A DNA stretch of 64,000 bases from Pseudodesulfovibrio profundus (lineage in GTDB: Bacteria; Desulfobacterota; Desulfovibrionia; Desulfovibrionales; Desulfovibrionaceae): positions 965,001 through 1,029,000 of the forward strand of contig NZ_LT907975.1 of NCBI RefSeq assembly GCF_900217235.1, written 5' to 3'. The position numbers were made by a program, and so were the translations under genes. Below are positions 1-10,700 of the stretch, piece by piece; within the stretch, counting starts at the first letter, position 1; each line of letters starts with the position of its first letter. The notes beneath the pieces are model-generated. The model was not told where the DNA came from. It ran no database searches and saw only the letters and a list, made by a program, of their open reading frames with translations.

Positions 1-33
1 GTTGCTGTTGGGCTTCCCCGTGCGACGAAAGAG

Positions 34-62
34 GTTCTAGGTCAAACCACCTCCACCGTCAA
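34..62 (-). promoter_or_regulatory. Possible sigma-70 promoter firing leftward out of the window
   Basis: On the minus strand TTGACG (57-62) and TAGAAC (34-39) are separated by exactly 17 bp, a good -35/-10 arrangement. The transcript would leave the window, so the gene served is unknown. Bases 63-250 hold AT-rich sequence in which I see no gene. Confidence 0.35.
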
Positions 63-289
63 GCGGTTTTTTAAAATAAAATGCATCACCACATCACAAA
101 AACACCTAATCTACCGGAATATATGAGTATACACGATTAACTTTTTATTTTAAAAACCACTGAATTGATCACCACTCATCTGACATGATGATTATTGGTT
201 GAAAATATCAAGCAAATCACCATGAAAACAGATATCTGATAAGGCCAGTAACGAGGTCAAAATGAAGGAAACCACCAAGTCAACGTATT

Positions 290-1156
290 ATGAGCGTATA
301 TACTGTACTTATATACATACAGGAGAACCTTGATGAGGAGCTTTCCTTGGATACGCTCGCTAACCAGGCCCACTTCTCCCCTACTCACTTTCACCGCATC
401 TTCAAAGGAATGATGAGCGAAACTCTAAGTGAGCATATAAGAAGAATACGCCTGGAACGAGCAGCCATCCGATTGGCGTTGAACAGCTCGAGTGTCACTA
501 CTGCAGCTTTTGATGCGGGCTACACTACAGTTGAATCATTCAGCCGTGCTTTCAAAAAGGTGTTTGCATGCGCACCTTCTCAATACAGCGAGAAGCACTG
601 GAATGAACTATACGACAAAATCCCCGGAGCCGTGCATTATTTATTAAACAATGCGCGATCAACACTGACTCTGAATCGAAAAGGAGAAATGAAAATGGAA
701 GTATCTGTCAAAGATATCCTGGAAATGCGCGTTGCATACAAACGCCACACAGGGCCGTATGCTGAGTGCGACGAAGCCTGGAAGGTTTTATGCGACTGGG
801 CTGATGCAAAAAAAATCATCAATGCCGAAACACAATTCCTCGGCATTTGTCACGATGATCCGCAAATAACGCCACCCGAAAAAATCCGATATGACGCCTG
901 CATGACTGTAGATGGCAGCATAGATGCTGAAGGGGAAGTGGGCATCCAAACCATCCCAGGCGGAAAATATGCCATTACTCTTCATAAGGGCCCATACGAA
1001 AACCTGGAAAAAACCTATGCCAAGCTTTTCGGAGTTTGGCTCCCCGAAAGCGGACATCAGTTCCGCGAGCAACCGAGCTTCGAGATCTATCTCAACTCCC
1101 CAGAACACACCAAGCCTGAGGATTTGCTGACAGAAATATATCTGCCCATTAAATAA
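290..1156 (+). CDS. AraC-family transcriptional regulator with GyrI-like effector domain
   Basis: Predicted DNA-binding regulator. Residues 1-105 form the paired AraC/XylS helix-turn-helix domain (LSLDTLANQAHFSPTHFHRI, then GYTTVESFSRAFKKVF). Residues ~130-288 are a GyrI/SOUL-like small-molecule binding domain ending in TEIYLPIK, as in this AraC-GyrI class. The ATG at 290 has no close ribosome binding site. An ATG at 262 sits 5 nt behind GAGG and encodes MKETTKSTYYERI, which resembles the usual start of this family, but it runs out of frame with the rest. A single extra T near 303-306 would join the two frames, so the gene may carry a 1-nt frameshift or sequencing error near its start. The gene stands alone and is followed by a terminator shared with asnS. 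Targets and ligand are unknown. Confidence 0.85.
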   Translation: MSVYTVLIYIQENLDEELSLDTLANQAHFSPTHFHRIFKGMMSETLSEHIRRIRLERAAIRLALNSSSVTTAAFDAGYTTVESFSRAFKKVFACAPSQYSEKHWNELYDKIPGAVHYLLNNARSTLTLNRKGEMKMEVSVKDILEMRVAYKRHTGPYAECDEAWKVLCDWADAKKIINAETQFLGICHDDPQITPPEKIRYDACMTVDGSIDAEGEVGIQTIPGGKYAITLHKGPYENLEKTYAKLFGVWLPESGHQFREQPSFEIYLNSPEHTKPEDLLTEIYLPIK

Positions 1157-1158
1157 AG

Positions 1159-1190
1159 GAAAGGCCCGACATATCCTGTCGGGCCTTTTG
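1159..1190. terminator. Bidirectional intrinsic terminator between the AraC gene and asnS
   Basis: An 11-bp perfect stem (1161-1171 with 1177-1187, core GGCCCGACA) with a 5-nt loop, an A-rich left flank and a T-run on the right. It serves the two convergent genes. Confidence 0.9.
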
Positions 1191-1214
1191 TTCTATTACT
1201 ATATAATAATCAAA

Positions 1215-2582
1215 TTAAAACTCGAGGCTTTTGGGCGTTCTGGGGAACGGCATAACGTCGCGGATATTGGTTATTCCAGATACCAACATCAGCATACGCT
1301 CAAATCCCATTCCAAAACCGGCATGGGGAGCTGAACCGTAGCGACGAGAGTCAAGATACCACCAGTACTCTTCTTTATCGAGGCCAAGAGTATCCATCCG
1401 AGAAAGAAGAACATCCATCCTTTCCTCACGCTGACTTCCACCAATGAGCTCACCAATGCGCGGAACCAGACAATCCATGGCCGCAACCGTTTCGTTGTCA
1501 TCGTTCATACGCATGTAGAACGGCTTGATCGTCTTCGGATAGTCATACACATAGACCGGCTTTTTGAACTTCTCCTCACAAAGGAAACGCTCATGCTCGG
1601 TCTGGAGGTCCATTCCCCATTCTACCGGGTACTCAAACTTCTTCTTGGTCTTTTTGAGAAGACGAATGGCCTCCGTGTAGGGAAGGCGCTCAAAAGGATT
1701 GTTCAAGATGTTCTCAAGCGTGCCCATAAGCGACTTGTCAACAAACTTGGCGAACAGTTCGATATCCTCCGCGCTATGATCAAGCATGTGGGTAATCAAA
1801 TACTTGATCATTTCCTCGCCGAGATCCATGTCATCGGCCAGATCAGCGAAAGCGATTTCGGGTTCAACCATCCAGAACTCGGCTACGTGCCGGGGAGTAT
1901 TGGAGTTTTCAGCCCTGAATGTAGGGCCGAAGGTGTACACATACCCCAAAGACAGGGCAAACATCTCAGCGGAAAGCTGCCCGGAAACAGTCAGGGAGGA
2001 CGGTTTTCCAAAGAAATCTTCCTCTACCGGCTTCTGTGAACCGTGTTCCAAGCTGGTAACGCGAAACATCTCACCTGCGCCTTCACAATCAGAGCCTGTG
2101 ATGATCGGCGTATGGATGTAGAAGAAATCCTTCTCTGCGAAAAACTTGTGAATGGCCTGAGCCAGCTCGGAACGCATACGGAAAATGGCACCGTATTTAT
2201 TCGTGCGGGGGCGCAAGTGAGCGATACCACGAAGGAACTCATCACTGTGGCGCTTTTTCTGCAAGGGGAAAGTCTCCTGATCCGCCCCACCAAGCAACTT
2301 GATGGATGTGCCGCGAATCTCCCACTTCTGACCTTTGCCAGGAGACTCAACCAACTCACCGTCGATAGCCACAGAAGCACCGGTTCCGACATTGGCGAGA
2401 GTTTCAACAATCTCGGGAGTATGATCGATTACGACCTGAATATTGCTCAAACAGGATCCGTCGTTGATCTCCACAAAAGAGAACCCCTTGTTGTCACGCT
2501 TGGTGCGAACCCATCCACCGACGTGGATTCCTGCCATGGGTTCTTGCGCATTCAGGGCATGCTTGATCTTTGTTCGTTTCAT
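1215..2582 (-). CDS. asnS: Asparaginyl-tRNA synthetase
   Basis: Charges tRNA-Asn with asparagine in the cytoplasm. The 455-aa length is typical for bacterial AsnRS. An N-terminal OB-fold anticodon-binding domain (~residues 15-110, VGGWVRTKRDNKGFSFVEIN) is followed by a class II catalytic core. Motif 2 is near FRAENSNTPRHVAEF and motif 3 is GFGMGFERMLM close to the C-terminus, which ends in MPFPRTPKSLEF. The APHAGFGMGFER and RHVAEFWMVEPE segments separate it from AspRS. It is a single gene, divergent from ftsY across a 246-bp intergenic region and convergent with the AraC gene. Large antisense open frames lie opposite it but have no coding support. Confidence 0.97.
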   Translation of the reverse strand: MKRTKIKHALNAQEPMAGIHVGGWVRTKRDNKGFSFVEINDGSCLSNIQVVIDHTPEIVETLANVGTGASVAIDGELVESPGKGQKWEIRGTSIKLLGGADQETFPLQKKRHSDEFLRGIAHLRPRTNKYGAIFRMRSELAQAIHKFFAEKDFFYIHTPIITGSDCEGAGEMFRVTSLEHGSQKPVEEDFFGKPSSLTVSGQLSAEMFALSLGYVYTFGPTFRAENSNTPRHVAEFWMVEPEIAFADLADDMDLGEEMIKYLITHMLDHSAEDIELFAKFVDKSLMGTLENILNNPFERLPYTEAIRLLKKTKKKFEYPVEWGMDLQTEHERFLCEEKFKKPVYVYDYPKTIKPFYMRMNDDNETVAAMDCLVPRIGELIGGSQREERMDVLLSRMDTLGLDKEEYWWYLDSRRYGSAPHAGFGMGFERMLMLVSGITNIRDVMPFPRTPKSLEF

Positions 2583-2828
2583 ATTTCTACATCCTTATGG
2601 TGTTTTTTTCCCGCTCTTACCGATATTAGTGTTAATTGGCAACGGACATCTATATATAAACATGGTAACAATATCGTGCGCCTATTAGTTGAGTATCGAC
2701 CTTCTCAGCCAAATAGCATAGAATATGCCCCTACCGGTTTTTTCTAAAAAGGCATAGTCTATTGCCTCCGGACAAGAGGTAGGCTATGAACACCCGCAAA
2801 CTGCAACGATAATAATCATGAGGACCGG

Positions 2829-4247
2829 ATGGGATTTTTTAGCAAATTGAAAAAAGCTTGGGCCAGCCCCGAAGATGTGGCTCAACAGGCACTTGACGAA
2901 TACAAGAAAGAAGCCGGGTTGGAAACGGAAGCGGAAGGAGAGCCGGAACCGCCGATAGCTCCCACTGAAGAAGTCGCCACAGAAGACAAGACTACCGCCC
3001 CTCCTTCTCCCGATCATCAAGAACAAACAGATGCGGCCCCGACCGCGACCGAGGACTGGCAGAAAGGTCTTACTCTTGCCCTGCGCCAGGCTGAGCCAAA
3101 GCTCTCGCAATGGCTCAATATCATTGTGGAAGGCGTTGAAGAAAAAGGACAAGACCTCTGGGATCGACTCGCCTTTCTTTTCCGAGCGCTTGGCGCACCT
3201 GAAGACGAATCAAAGGCTTTCATCAAGAAGTTCGACAAATGGCTTGATGAAATGGGCTATGAAGCGGTCGAAGAATTCAAATCCGAGCTGCAGTACCGGT
3301 TGGCACTGGCTCTGGACCTTGAAGACGAAGAAGACGAGCGCGACAGACTTTTCGTCAAGCTTTCCGAAGGCATTTCCAAAACGCGCGAACAGATCACCAA
3401 GCGTATTGATGGCCTGCTGTCATCCCACTCCAAGCTGGATGACGACTTTTGGGAAGAATTTGAAGAGATCCTCATCATGGCAGATGTTGGCATGGAAGCA
3501 GCCAACCAGCTCATGGACAACCTGAAAGAGCGCGCACGCAAGGCCGGCACAGATGATCCTGACGATTTCAAGGACATTCTCCGTGACGAGCTGGAAGAAA
3601 TATTCAAGGTACCCCCTCGTATCGAAGCGGTTAACCCACCTGAAGTATTGATGATGGTTGGCGTCAATGGTGTCGGCAAGACCACCACCATTGCAAAGCT
3701 GGCTCACCGTGCCCAGATGCAGGGACGCAAGGTTCTCATCGCTGCGGGCGACACCTTCCGCGCTGCTGCCATTGAGCAGTTGGAAGTGTGGGCTAATCGC
3801 ATCGGCGCTGGTTTTTTTGCAAAAGCTGAAGGCTCTGATCCTGCTGCTGTTGCGTATGAAGCCATGGATAAGGCCGTCAATGAGGGGTACGACCTCCTCC
3901 TTCTGGATACGGCAGGTCGACTCCACACCAAGGTCAACCTCATGGAAGAGTTGAAAAAGATTGAACGTGTGGTCGGGAAAAAACATGAAGGTGCACCGCA
4001 TCGTTGTGTTTTGGTTATTGACGCGACCACCGGTCAGAATGCACTCTCACAGACTAAGCTTTTCAACGAAGCTGTTGGTGTTGATGAGATTATTTTGACC
4101 AAACTTGACGGAACTGCCAAAGGCGGCGTTGTCGTTGCGGTTACACTACAGAACAAACTCCCGATTACCTTTGTTGGACTCGGAGAGAAGATGGAAGACC
4201 TTCGCCCGTTCAACGGCAAGGACTTTGCCAAGGCCTTATTAACCTAA
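2829..4247 (+). CDS. ftsY: Signal recognition particle receptor FtsY
   Basis: SRP receptor GTPase that docks ribosome-nascent-chain complexes at the inner membrane. The 472-aa protein has a long acidic N-terminal A domain (residues ~20-150, rich in E and D) typical of FtsY, then the NG domain. G-domain motifs are visible: GVNGVGKTTTIAKLA (G1), GDTFRAAAIEQL (SRP GTPase insertion), LLLDTAGRLHTK (G3) and TKLDGTAKGG (G4). It ends GLGEKMEDLRPFNGKDFAKALL as is usual. GAGG lies just upstream of the ATG. The next gene, an S1-domain protein, starts about 10 bp later, so the two may be cotranscribed up to the terminator at 5763. Confidence 0.97.
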   Translation: MGFFSKLKKAWASPEDVAQQALDEYKKEAGLETEAEGEPEPPIAPTEEVATEDKTTAPPSPDHQEQTDAAPTATEDWQKGLTLALRQAEPKLSQWLNIIVEGVEEKGQDLWDRLAFLFRALGAPEDESKAFIKKFDKWLDEMGYEAVEEFKSELQYRLALALDLEDEEDERDRLFVKLSEGISKTREQITKRIDGLLSSHSKLDDDFWEEFEEILIMADVGMEAANQLMDNLKERARKAGTDDPDDFKDILRDELEEIFKVPPRIEAVNPPEVLMMVGVNGVGKTTTIAKLAHRAQMQGRKVLIAAGDTFRAAAIEQLEVWANRIGAGFFAKAEGSDPAAVAYEAMDKAVNEGYDLLLLDTAGRLHTKVNLMEELKKIERVVGKKHEGAPHRCVLVIDATTGQNALSQTKLFNEAVGVDEIILTKLDGTAKGGVVVAVTLQNKLPITFVGLGEKMEDLRPFNGKDFAKALLT

Positions 4248-4257
4248 CCTTTTTTAT

Positions 4258-5742
4258 GTGACGGTAAGTATCGTGTCCGAAGAATTCAAAGAGCGTAATG
4301 GCGTGGAAGAAGGCGAAGCCAGCTTTGCCGAACTGTTTGAACAGTACAGCGAAGGCGGTGGTGACGACCTGAATGTCGGTGACAAAGTTGCCGGTCAGGT
4401 CATCCAGGTTGGAGAAACCAGTATCTTTGTCGATACTGGTACCAAGCTTGACGGTGTGGTCGAAAAGGAAGAGCTGCTCGATGAAGAGGGCAACTGCACA
4501 GTCAAGGAAGGCGACACGGTTGAGCTGTACGTCGTTGGCAAGGATTCCGGCGGCATCAAATTGTCGCGCGCCCTTTCCGGCATTGGCGGCTTGGCGATGA
4601 TGGAAGAAGCAAAAGCAAGCGCTCTCCCGGTAGAGGGAAATGTTGCATCCACCTGCAAAGGCGGATTCAATGTGACGATCATGCAGCGTCGTGCTTTCTG
4701 CCCTGTCAGCCAGATCGACAATCGCTTTGTTGAGGATCCGGAAGAATATGTCGGCAAGACATTGGAATTCCTGATCACCAAACTGGAGCAAGGCGGCCGT
4801 AACATCGTTGTTTCCCGTCGCGACCTTCTGGAGAGAGAAACTGCGCAGGCAGTGGAGACCTTCACCGCTGAAACAAAAGTCGGCGATGAAGTCGAAGGTG
4901 TCGTCAAGCGACTCGCACCCTTTGGTGCATTTGTCGAGATCATGCCCGGCCTTGATGGGCTGGTTCACATTTCGCAGATTTCCCATGGCCGCATCGGACA
5001 CCCTGAAGAGGCTGTCACTGTAGGCCAGAAGGTCAAAGCGAAAGTCACCCGCTACGAGCACGACGACAAGGGACGCCTCAAGATTTCACTCTCCATGAAA
5101 GAGCTGGCGCAAGACCCATGGGACACTGTCACCTCCTCCTTTACCGAAGGCGACAAGGTCACCGGCAAGGTTGTTCGCCTTGCTGATTTTGGTGCTTTTG
5201 TCGAAATCGCTCCCGGCATCGATGGCTTGGTGCATGTCTCTGAAATGAGCTACACCCAGCGCGTTCACAAGCCTTCCGATTTCGTCAAGGAAGGCCAGAC
5301 CGTTTCCGTCAAGATCAAATCCATCGATACGGATAGCCGCCGCATCGGTCTTTCCATGAAAGACGCCGAAGGAGACCCGTGGCTTGACGTTGAGGACAAG
5401 TACCAGAGTGGCCAGAAGGTTGAGGGTACAGTTGAAAAGCAGGAACAGTTCGGTATTTTCATCCAACTGGAGCCTGGCATCACCGGCCTGCTTCCAAAAT
5501 CCGTCATTGCTCGGAGCGAGAGTGCGTCCAAGTACGAGAAGCTGCACTCTGGCGACACGGTCGAAATTGTCGTTGGTGAAGTGAAAGCCGGAGAAAGGAA
5601 AATATCCCTGACCACAGAAGACGCTCAGGATGACGGTGACTGGAAACAGTTTGCTCCCAAGAAAAAGCCTTCCACAGGTGGAACCGGTGGTATGGGCCTG
5701 CTCGGCGCCGCACTTCAGGAAGCCATGGATAAAAAGAAATAG
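4258..5742 (+). CDS. S1 RNA-binding domain protein (ribosomal protein S1-like, five domains)
   Basis: Predicted RNA-binding protein of 494 aa with about five S1 (OB-fold) repeats: ~40-105, ~125-195, ~208-290, ~298-376 and ~384-455. Repeats three and four carry the canonical FGAFVE...GLDGLVHISQ signature; repeat five reads FGIFIQLEPGITGLLP; the first two are more diverged. The C-terminus is a short glycine/lysine-rich tail. It could act in translation or mRNA handling; whether it is the main ribosomal S1 or a paralogue cannot be told here, so no symbol is given. The start is uncertain: GTG at 4258 and GTG at 4273 are both in frame and neither has a strong ribosome binding site. It follows ftsY by 10 bp. 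Confidence 0.85.
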   Translation: MTVSIVSEEFKERNGVEEGEASFAELFEQYSEGGGDDLNVGDKVAGQVIQVGETSIFVDTGTKLDGVVEKEELLDEEGNCTVKEGDTVELYVVGKDSGGIKLSRALSGIGGLAMMEEAKASALPVEGNVASTCKGGFNVTIMQRRAFCPVSQIDNRFVEDPEEYVGKTLEFLITKLEQGGRNIVVSRRDLLERETAQAVETFTAETKVGDEVEGVVKRLAPFGAFVEIMPGLDGLVHISQISHGRIGHPEEAVTVGQKVKAKVTRYEHDDKGRLKISLSMKELAQDPWDTVTSSFTEGDKVTGKVVRLADFGAFVEIAPGIDGLVHVSEMSYTQRVHKPSDFVKEGQTVSVKIKSIDTDSRRIGLSMKDAEGDPWLDVEDKYQSGQKVEGTVEKQEQFGIFIQLEPGITGLLPKSVIARSESASKYEKLHSGDTVEIVVGEVKAGERKISLTTEDAQDDGDWKQFAPKKKPSTGGTGGMGLLGAALQEAMDKKK

Positions 5743-5762
5743 TTTCGCAATGTAATACAATG

Positions 5763-5797
5763 AAAGGCCCGACAGTTTATACTGTCGGGCCTTTTTA
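5763..5797. terminator. Bidirectional intrinsic terminator after the S1-domain gene
   Basis: A 14-bp perfect stem (5763-5776 with 5781-5794, core GGCCCGACAGT), a TTAT loop and flanking T/A runs. It lies between convergent genes. The core GGCCCGACA repeats that of the terminator at 1159. Confidence 0.92.
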
Positions 5798-5831
5798 TTT
5801 GAGTATGTTTTGCCTACAACCGTTCTCTCAT

Positions 5832-6671
5832 TCACTTTGCAAAGTCATCCGCCCAACCAACACCTATCCGGGCTGTGAAGTCGTCCATTTCCACCTTGTA
5901 ATGGTGTAAATGCAATGCTTCTTCGGAACTCCCGTTTCCATACACAGGATCGCCCACTATCGGATGATCAATTGATGACAGATGAGCACGAATCTGGTGA
6001 CGCGCACCCTTGGTAATCATGCACCTCACCAGCGTGATATTCCGCTCGCGATCATGCCCCAACGCATGAACTTCCGTCCAACGACGCTCGTCACTTGTGT
6101 CTGTTTCAAGTACGCGCGTCACCTTGCGATTATCCACATCCAGCTCACACTTGACTGTCGCCGTCCCGTCAAAGCGCCCTTCGACCAAAGCTAGATAGAA
6201 CTTCCTGATTGTCCCGTCTGATTCCATGGCGTGGTAGGTATCGCAACCGCCACGATTCAACCCCACCAACAGCAGGCCCGACGTCAGATAGTCCAGTCGA
6301 TTCAACAAAACGGGCGAATGATCTGGAAACAAATCCTTCAACGCACTCTCAACGTTGGGAGTATCCTTGCCGACAATTGAAGCGGAGTGAACCTTGGCAG
6401 GCTTGAACAAAGCAGCAACAGTGTCCGATTGGCTCACAATCTCAACCTCCGGGAGTGAGTGCTGAGACTCCGGGAACTCGACACGAATTTCCTGCCCACT
6501 CTGCACCTTGTATCCCGGCTTTCGATTTCGGCCGTTGACCTGCACTAATCCTTCATCGCAATAACGACGCCGGAGGCGAAGGCCGCTGTCAGGCAGAACC
6601 AAAGACAAGGCATTGTCCAAGCGTTTTCCATCAAAACTGTCAGGGATAATATGTGTACTGCTGTTGTTCAT
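5832..6671 (-). CDS. RluA-family RNA pseudouridine synthase
   Basis: Predicted to isomerise uridine to pseudouridine in rRNA or tRNA. The 279-aa protein has an N-terminal S4-like RNA-binding segment (residues ~15-70, RLDNALSLVLPDSGLRLRRR) and a RluA catalytic domain with NRLDYLTSGLLL, containing the catalytic Asp. The usual HRLD signature reads NRLD here; the Asp is kept. Further family motifs are KFYLALVEG and GARHQIRAHLSSIDHPIVGDPVYG. The exact target base cannot be inferred. It is a single minus-strand gene between the S1 gene and the EamA permease. Confidence 0.9.
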   Translation of the reverse strand: MNNSSTHIIPDSFDGKRLDNALSLVLPDSGLRLRRRYCDEGLVQVNGRNRKPGYKVQSGQEIRVEFPESQHSLPEVEIVSQSDTVAALFKPAKVHSASIVGKDTPNVESALKDLFPDHSPVLLNRLDYLTSGLLLVGLNRGGCDTYHAMESDGTIRKFYLALVEGRFDGTATVKCELDVDNRKVTRVLETDTSDERRWTEVHALGHDRERNITLVRCMITKGARHQIRAHLSSIDHPIVGDPVYGNGSSEEALHLHHYKVEMDDFTARIGVGWADDFAK

Positions 6672-6827
6672 ACCTCTACCCTACACACCATCGTTACCAA
6701 CCAGCAACATCTTATCTGTCTTTGACGCCACAGCCCAGATATCCTAAAGTCGCCAGATGATAGAAACAACCCGCAATAAGCCCGGACATCCCGCTCACTC
6801 CCTACCATTCTCCACGAGTTATGCATA

Positions 6828-7718
6828 ATGGATATACGAGGTCTGATCTACGTTCTGATTGCCGCCATCATGTGGGGCATCATCGGTATTTTCGCTAAGG
6901 AAGTTCTGGCCGAAGGCATCACTGCCCTGGAAATTGCTTTTTGGCGAGCTTCACTGGCCTGGATCATGTTCGTGATTCATGCCTGCATAAAAAAGCAAGT
7001 CAAGACACAGCCAAGCGACCTCCCCTTCCTGTTCGCATTCGGCTTTATTTGTGTGACCATGTTTTACGGCTCCTACCAACTGGCCATTCGCGACGTGGGA
7101 ATGGCTCTGGCAGCAGTACTCCTTTATACTGCCCCGGCCTGGGTCGCTTTTCTATCATGGATTGTGCTCAAGGAAAAAATGACGACAATCAAGATGTTGT
7201 GTGTCGTCATGACCATTACCGGCGTCATCTGTATCAGCCTCGGTCCCAAATTGTTGAGCGGCAATTCCATATCTCTGAATCTCTTCGGCCTGGCCGCAGG
7301 ATTGGTTTCCGGCTTCACGTATGCGCTGTATTACATCTTCGGGAAAAAATATCTCCACCGATACGCTACCCCTACGATCTTTGTTTATGCGCTCCCCTTT
7401 GGCGCAGCACTCCTTTTTCCTTTCATCGACTTTCAACCAAAGTCTCCCTACGCATGGTTCATGCTCACGGCCATGGCAGCCGTCACATCCTACGGTGCCT
7501 TTTCCTTTTACTACGCAGGGCTGAAGCGCATGGACGCCACGAGAGCTTCGATCGTTGCCACATTCGAACCCGTTGTCGCTGCAATCTTTGCGTTTCTCCT
7601 GTTTGGAGAAACCTTTTCCATCATGGGGTATGCGGGAAGCTCACTCATAATTGCAGCCGTTCTCATCGTCGTTTTATCCGGCACCAAAGCCAGCAGAGCC
7701 AATACAGGAAATCAATAA
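6828..7718 (+). CDS. EamA/DMT-family membrane transporter
   Basis: Inner-membrane permease of the drug/metabolite transporter superfamily, 296 aa with about ten predicted transmembrane helices in two EamA repeats (residues ~1-140 and ~150-290). Each repeat ends in a typical motif: VLLYTAPAWVAFLSWIVLKEK in the first, and ATFEPVVAAIFAFLLFGE in the second. The substrate is unknown; amino acids or metabolites are common for the family. Its stop is one base before the ATG of addA, so it is probably the first gene of a rightward operon. Confidence 0.9.
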   Translation: MDIRGLIYVLIAAIMWGIIGIFAKEVLAEGITALEIAFWRASLAWIMFVIHACIKKQVKTQPSDLPFLFAFGFICVTMFYGSYQLAIRDVGMALAAVLLYTAPAWVAFLSWIVLKEKMTTIKMLCVVMTITGVICISLGPKLLSGNSISLNLFGLAAGLVSGFTYALYYIFGKKYLHRYATPTIFVYALPFGAALLFPFIDFQPKSPYAWFMLTAMAAVTSYGAFSFYYAGLKRMDATRASIVATFEPVVAAIFAFLLFGETFSIMGYAGSSLIIAAVLIVVLSGTKASRANTGNQ

Positions 7719-7719
7719 C

Positions 7720-10700
7720 ATGTCAGAACTCAAACAAGTCAAAGCGGCTGCCGGTTCCGGCAAAACCTATCAGTTGACTCGCCGCTTTCTCACGCTGCTC
7801 GACAATGCCGACAGCTCGCAAAAACAGTTTGCCTGCGTGGGTAAGCCGCATCGAGGCTACGCCTGGCCGGAAATAATGGCTGTCACCTTTACCAACAAGG
7901 CAGCCACCGAGATGAAGGAACGCGTGATCAGCGGCCTCAAGCACGCAGCGCTTCTTCCTGATCAGCCACAGATGACGAACGCCGCACCTGAGACAGCAGC
8001 AAAAGCGATCGACTCCATACTTCGACGCTACCATCGGCTTAATATCCGAACCATCGACTCTCTTCTGGCACTTCTGCTCAGACTTTTTTCGCTTGAGTTT
8101 GGTATTCGCCCGGATTTTCAGATTGTTTTCGACGAATCGGAACTCTTTGATGCCGTATTCGATCACTACCTCACAGTCTGCTCCGAACAGGAAGCAGAAT
8201 ATGAGCTGCTTACGGATACCATGGAAACCATGCTGCATTCCGAAGGGCGCACCGGGTTCTGGATTCAGGACACCATGCGCAAGCGGCTGCTCGAACTCAC
8301 CCGATTCCTGCGCAACACACCGGATTCACTCCTGACAGATCAGGACGAAATAAAAACGCAACTGGTCAACGCCCACTCCGACTACAAGCAGTCGGTACAG
8401 ACAACGCTCACAACCTTTGCCAACTGTGGGCTGCCGTTTGCCAAACGGTTCAACGACTTTCTTATGGGCGCCCTTGATCAGGAACTCTTCGATACGCCCA
8501 AGGACTCTGCCTATTTAAAGAAGGAATCGCTTTGCGACTGCGTGAACAAGGCTGGCAAAGACAAAGTGGACGCCGATCTTGAGCAGGTTTATCGCGAACT
8601 CAAGCAAGCCTGCTCCCGATACGCCAGCGATCACGCAATACTCACCGGAGCCTACTTCATGGCTCCAGCCATCAACATCGCCCTGCGAGTGCTCAATGGT
8701 CTGGATGAATTACAGCGACAACGCGGCATGATCCTCGGCTCCTCCCTGGCAGGGTACGTGAACTACCTCCTTGCAGAGGGGGATGCCGTATCCGAAGCAT
8801 ACTGTCGCCTCGGTTGCCGTCTGCACCATCTTCTGGTGGACGAATTTCAGGATACCAGCCGGGAGCAGTGGCAGGCTATAACGCCTCTTGCTCAGGAGTG
8901 CCTGGCCAAAGGCGGCTCACTCTATTACGTGGGTGATGTAAAGCAGGCCATTTACGGCTGGCGCGGCGGAGACTCAGCACTGTTTGACGAGATCATTACC
9001 CAGCCGGAAGTTGCTGATCTTGCACAGCACACAAAGAGTGACACCCTGCCAGACAATTGGCGCAGCTTCAAAAACGTTGTCGAGTTCAACAATACCTTTT
9101 TCTCGAATTTGGAGAATCCGATCGCGGCACGTGAGCTTGCCGACACCTTGTTCAGCGATGCAGATACATCGTTTCAGGAAGACTTCGCTCGCGATATTAC
9201 TGTCGGCTTTCAAGGATGCGCCCAATCCCTTCCTCCGAAAAGCGTTGATACCGAGGGGTATGTCCGGTTCCAGCAACTCCCGGGCGGCAACGCCAGTGAT
9301 GTAGAAGAGCAAACTCTTGAATCGCTTGATACGCTGCTGGATGAGGTGACTCTGCGTCGCCGGTACCGCGATATCGCCATCCTCGTGCGCAGTCACGACC
9401 ACGCTTCCGTGGTTTGTGATCTGCTGGTCGACAAAGGGATACCGGTCATTACGGAAAACTCCCTTCAGTTGGACAGACACCCCATAGTCAGACAATTGAT
9501 CAGCCTGCTGGAATTCATCGATTTCCCCAGAAACGACATGGCCCTGCTCACTCTCATCACAGGAAACGAATTATTTCTGGCCGAATCCGGCATCGACGAA
9601 GAGCAACTCAGCGAGTGGCTCACACAACCGAGAAAACGCCCACTCGGTGTGTGCTTCCGGCAGGATTTCCCAGAGGCGTGGTCGCAGTTCATTGAACCAT
9701 TCTATAATCAATCCGGGGTCATGACTCCCTATGACCTGACCCGTGAAGCCATCCGCGTATTCAGGGTCTTCGAGCGACATCAGGATGCAGAACTATACAT
9801 ACGGCGTTTCTTGGAAGTCGTGCACCTCAGCGAGGAAAACGGATGCAGTTCACTCTCCGCTTTTCTACAATACTGGTCGGAAAAATCCGGCGAAGAAAAA
9901 GTGCCTCTTCCGGAAAACATCGATGCGGTTCACATCATGACCATTCACAAATCCAAAGGACTGGAGTTCCCTGTGGTCATCGTCCCCTTCCACAACTGGA
10001 ACGCATCACCAGACCAGAATTTCACCATCCGAAAGCACAACGGACACGCTCTCCTCACCCCCATGAAAAAGGGGCTGGGCAAAGCGTATCAAACAAGCCT
10101 TGGCAGAAATATACGGGAACAGTTGAACCTGCTGTATGTCGCCTGGACTCGTGCTCGCGAAGAGCTGTACGGTTTCTTCACCGAAAAGCCCTCCCTCTCG
10201 CCAGCTACAGTTGCAATGACACAGTTCCTGGATATCAACGATGATATGGTCTTCGAGTATGGTTCATTGGATGATTCAAAGAATCTCTCGGAAAAGCCCA
10301 AAAAACACATGCCGAACACGCTTCCCAAACAGGAGGACATGCCCTCCCTGATGGAATGGCTTCCTCGTCTTCGCGTATACAGACACAACCGGGAAGAGTA
10401 TTTTTACAATGCGGCCATGCGTGGAGAAATAGCCCACCGAGTTATGGAGTACCTGCGCCTAACCGGTGATGATGCCGTGGACAAGCACCGCGCCATTCAG
10501 CTGGCAGTTCAGGATTTCCCGGCTGTTCATGCACTGGAAGAAGTGGAGCTGCACAAGCTCCATGCTGACCTTGATAGCATGACAGACTGGATACTCAGTG
10601 AGCCTGCTATTCGCGAGCTACTCAAATCGGGTCTGCGTGAACCGGAAGTCATGGACAGTGAAGGTGCCTTCAAACGATTCGACCTACTACACATCGGGGA

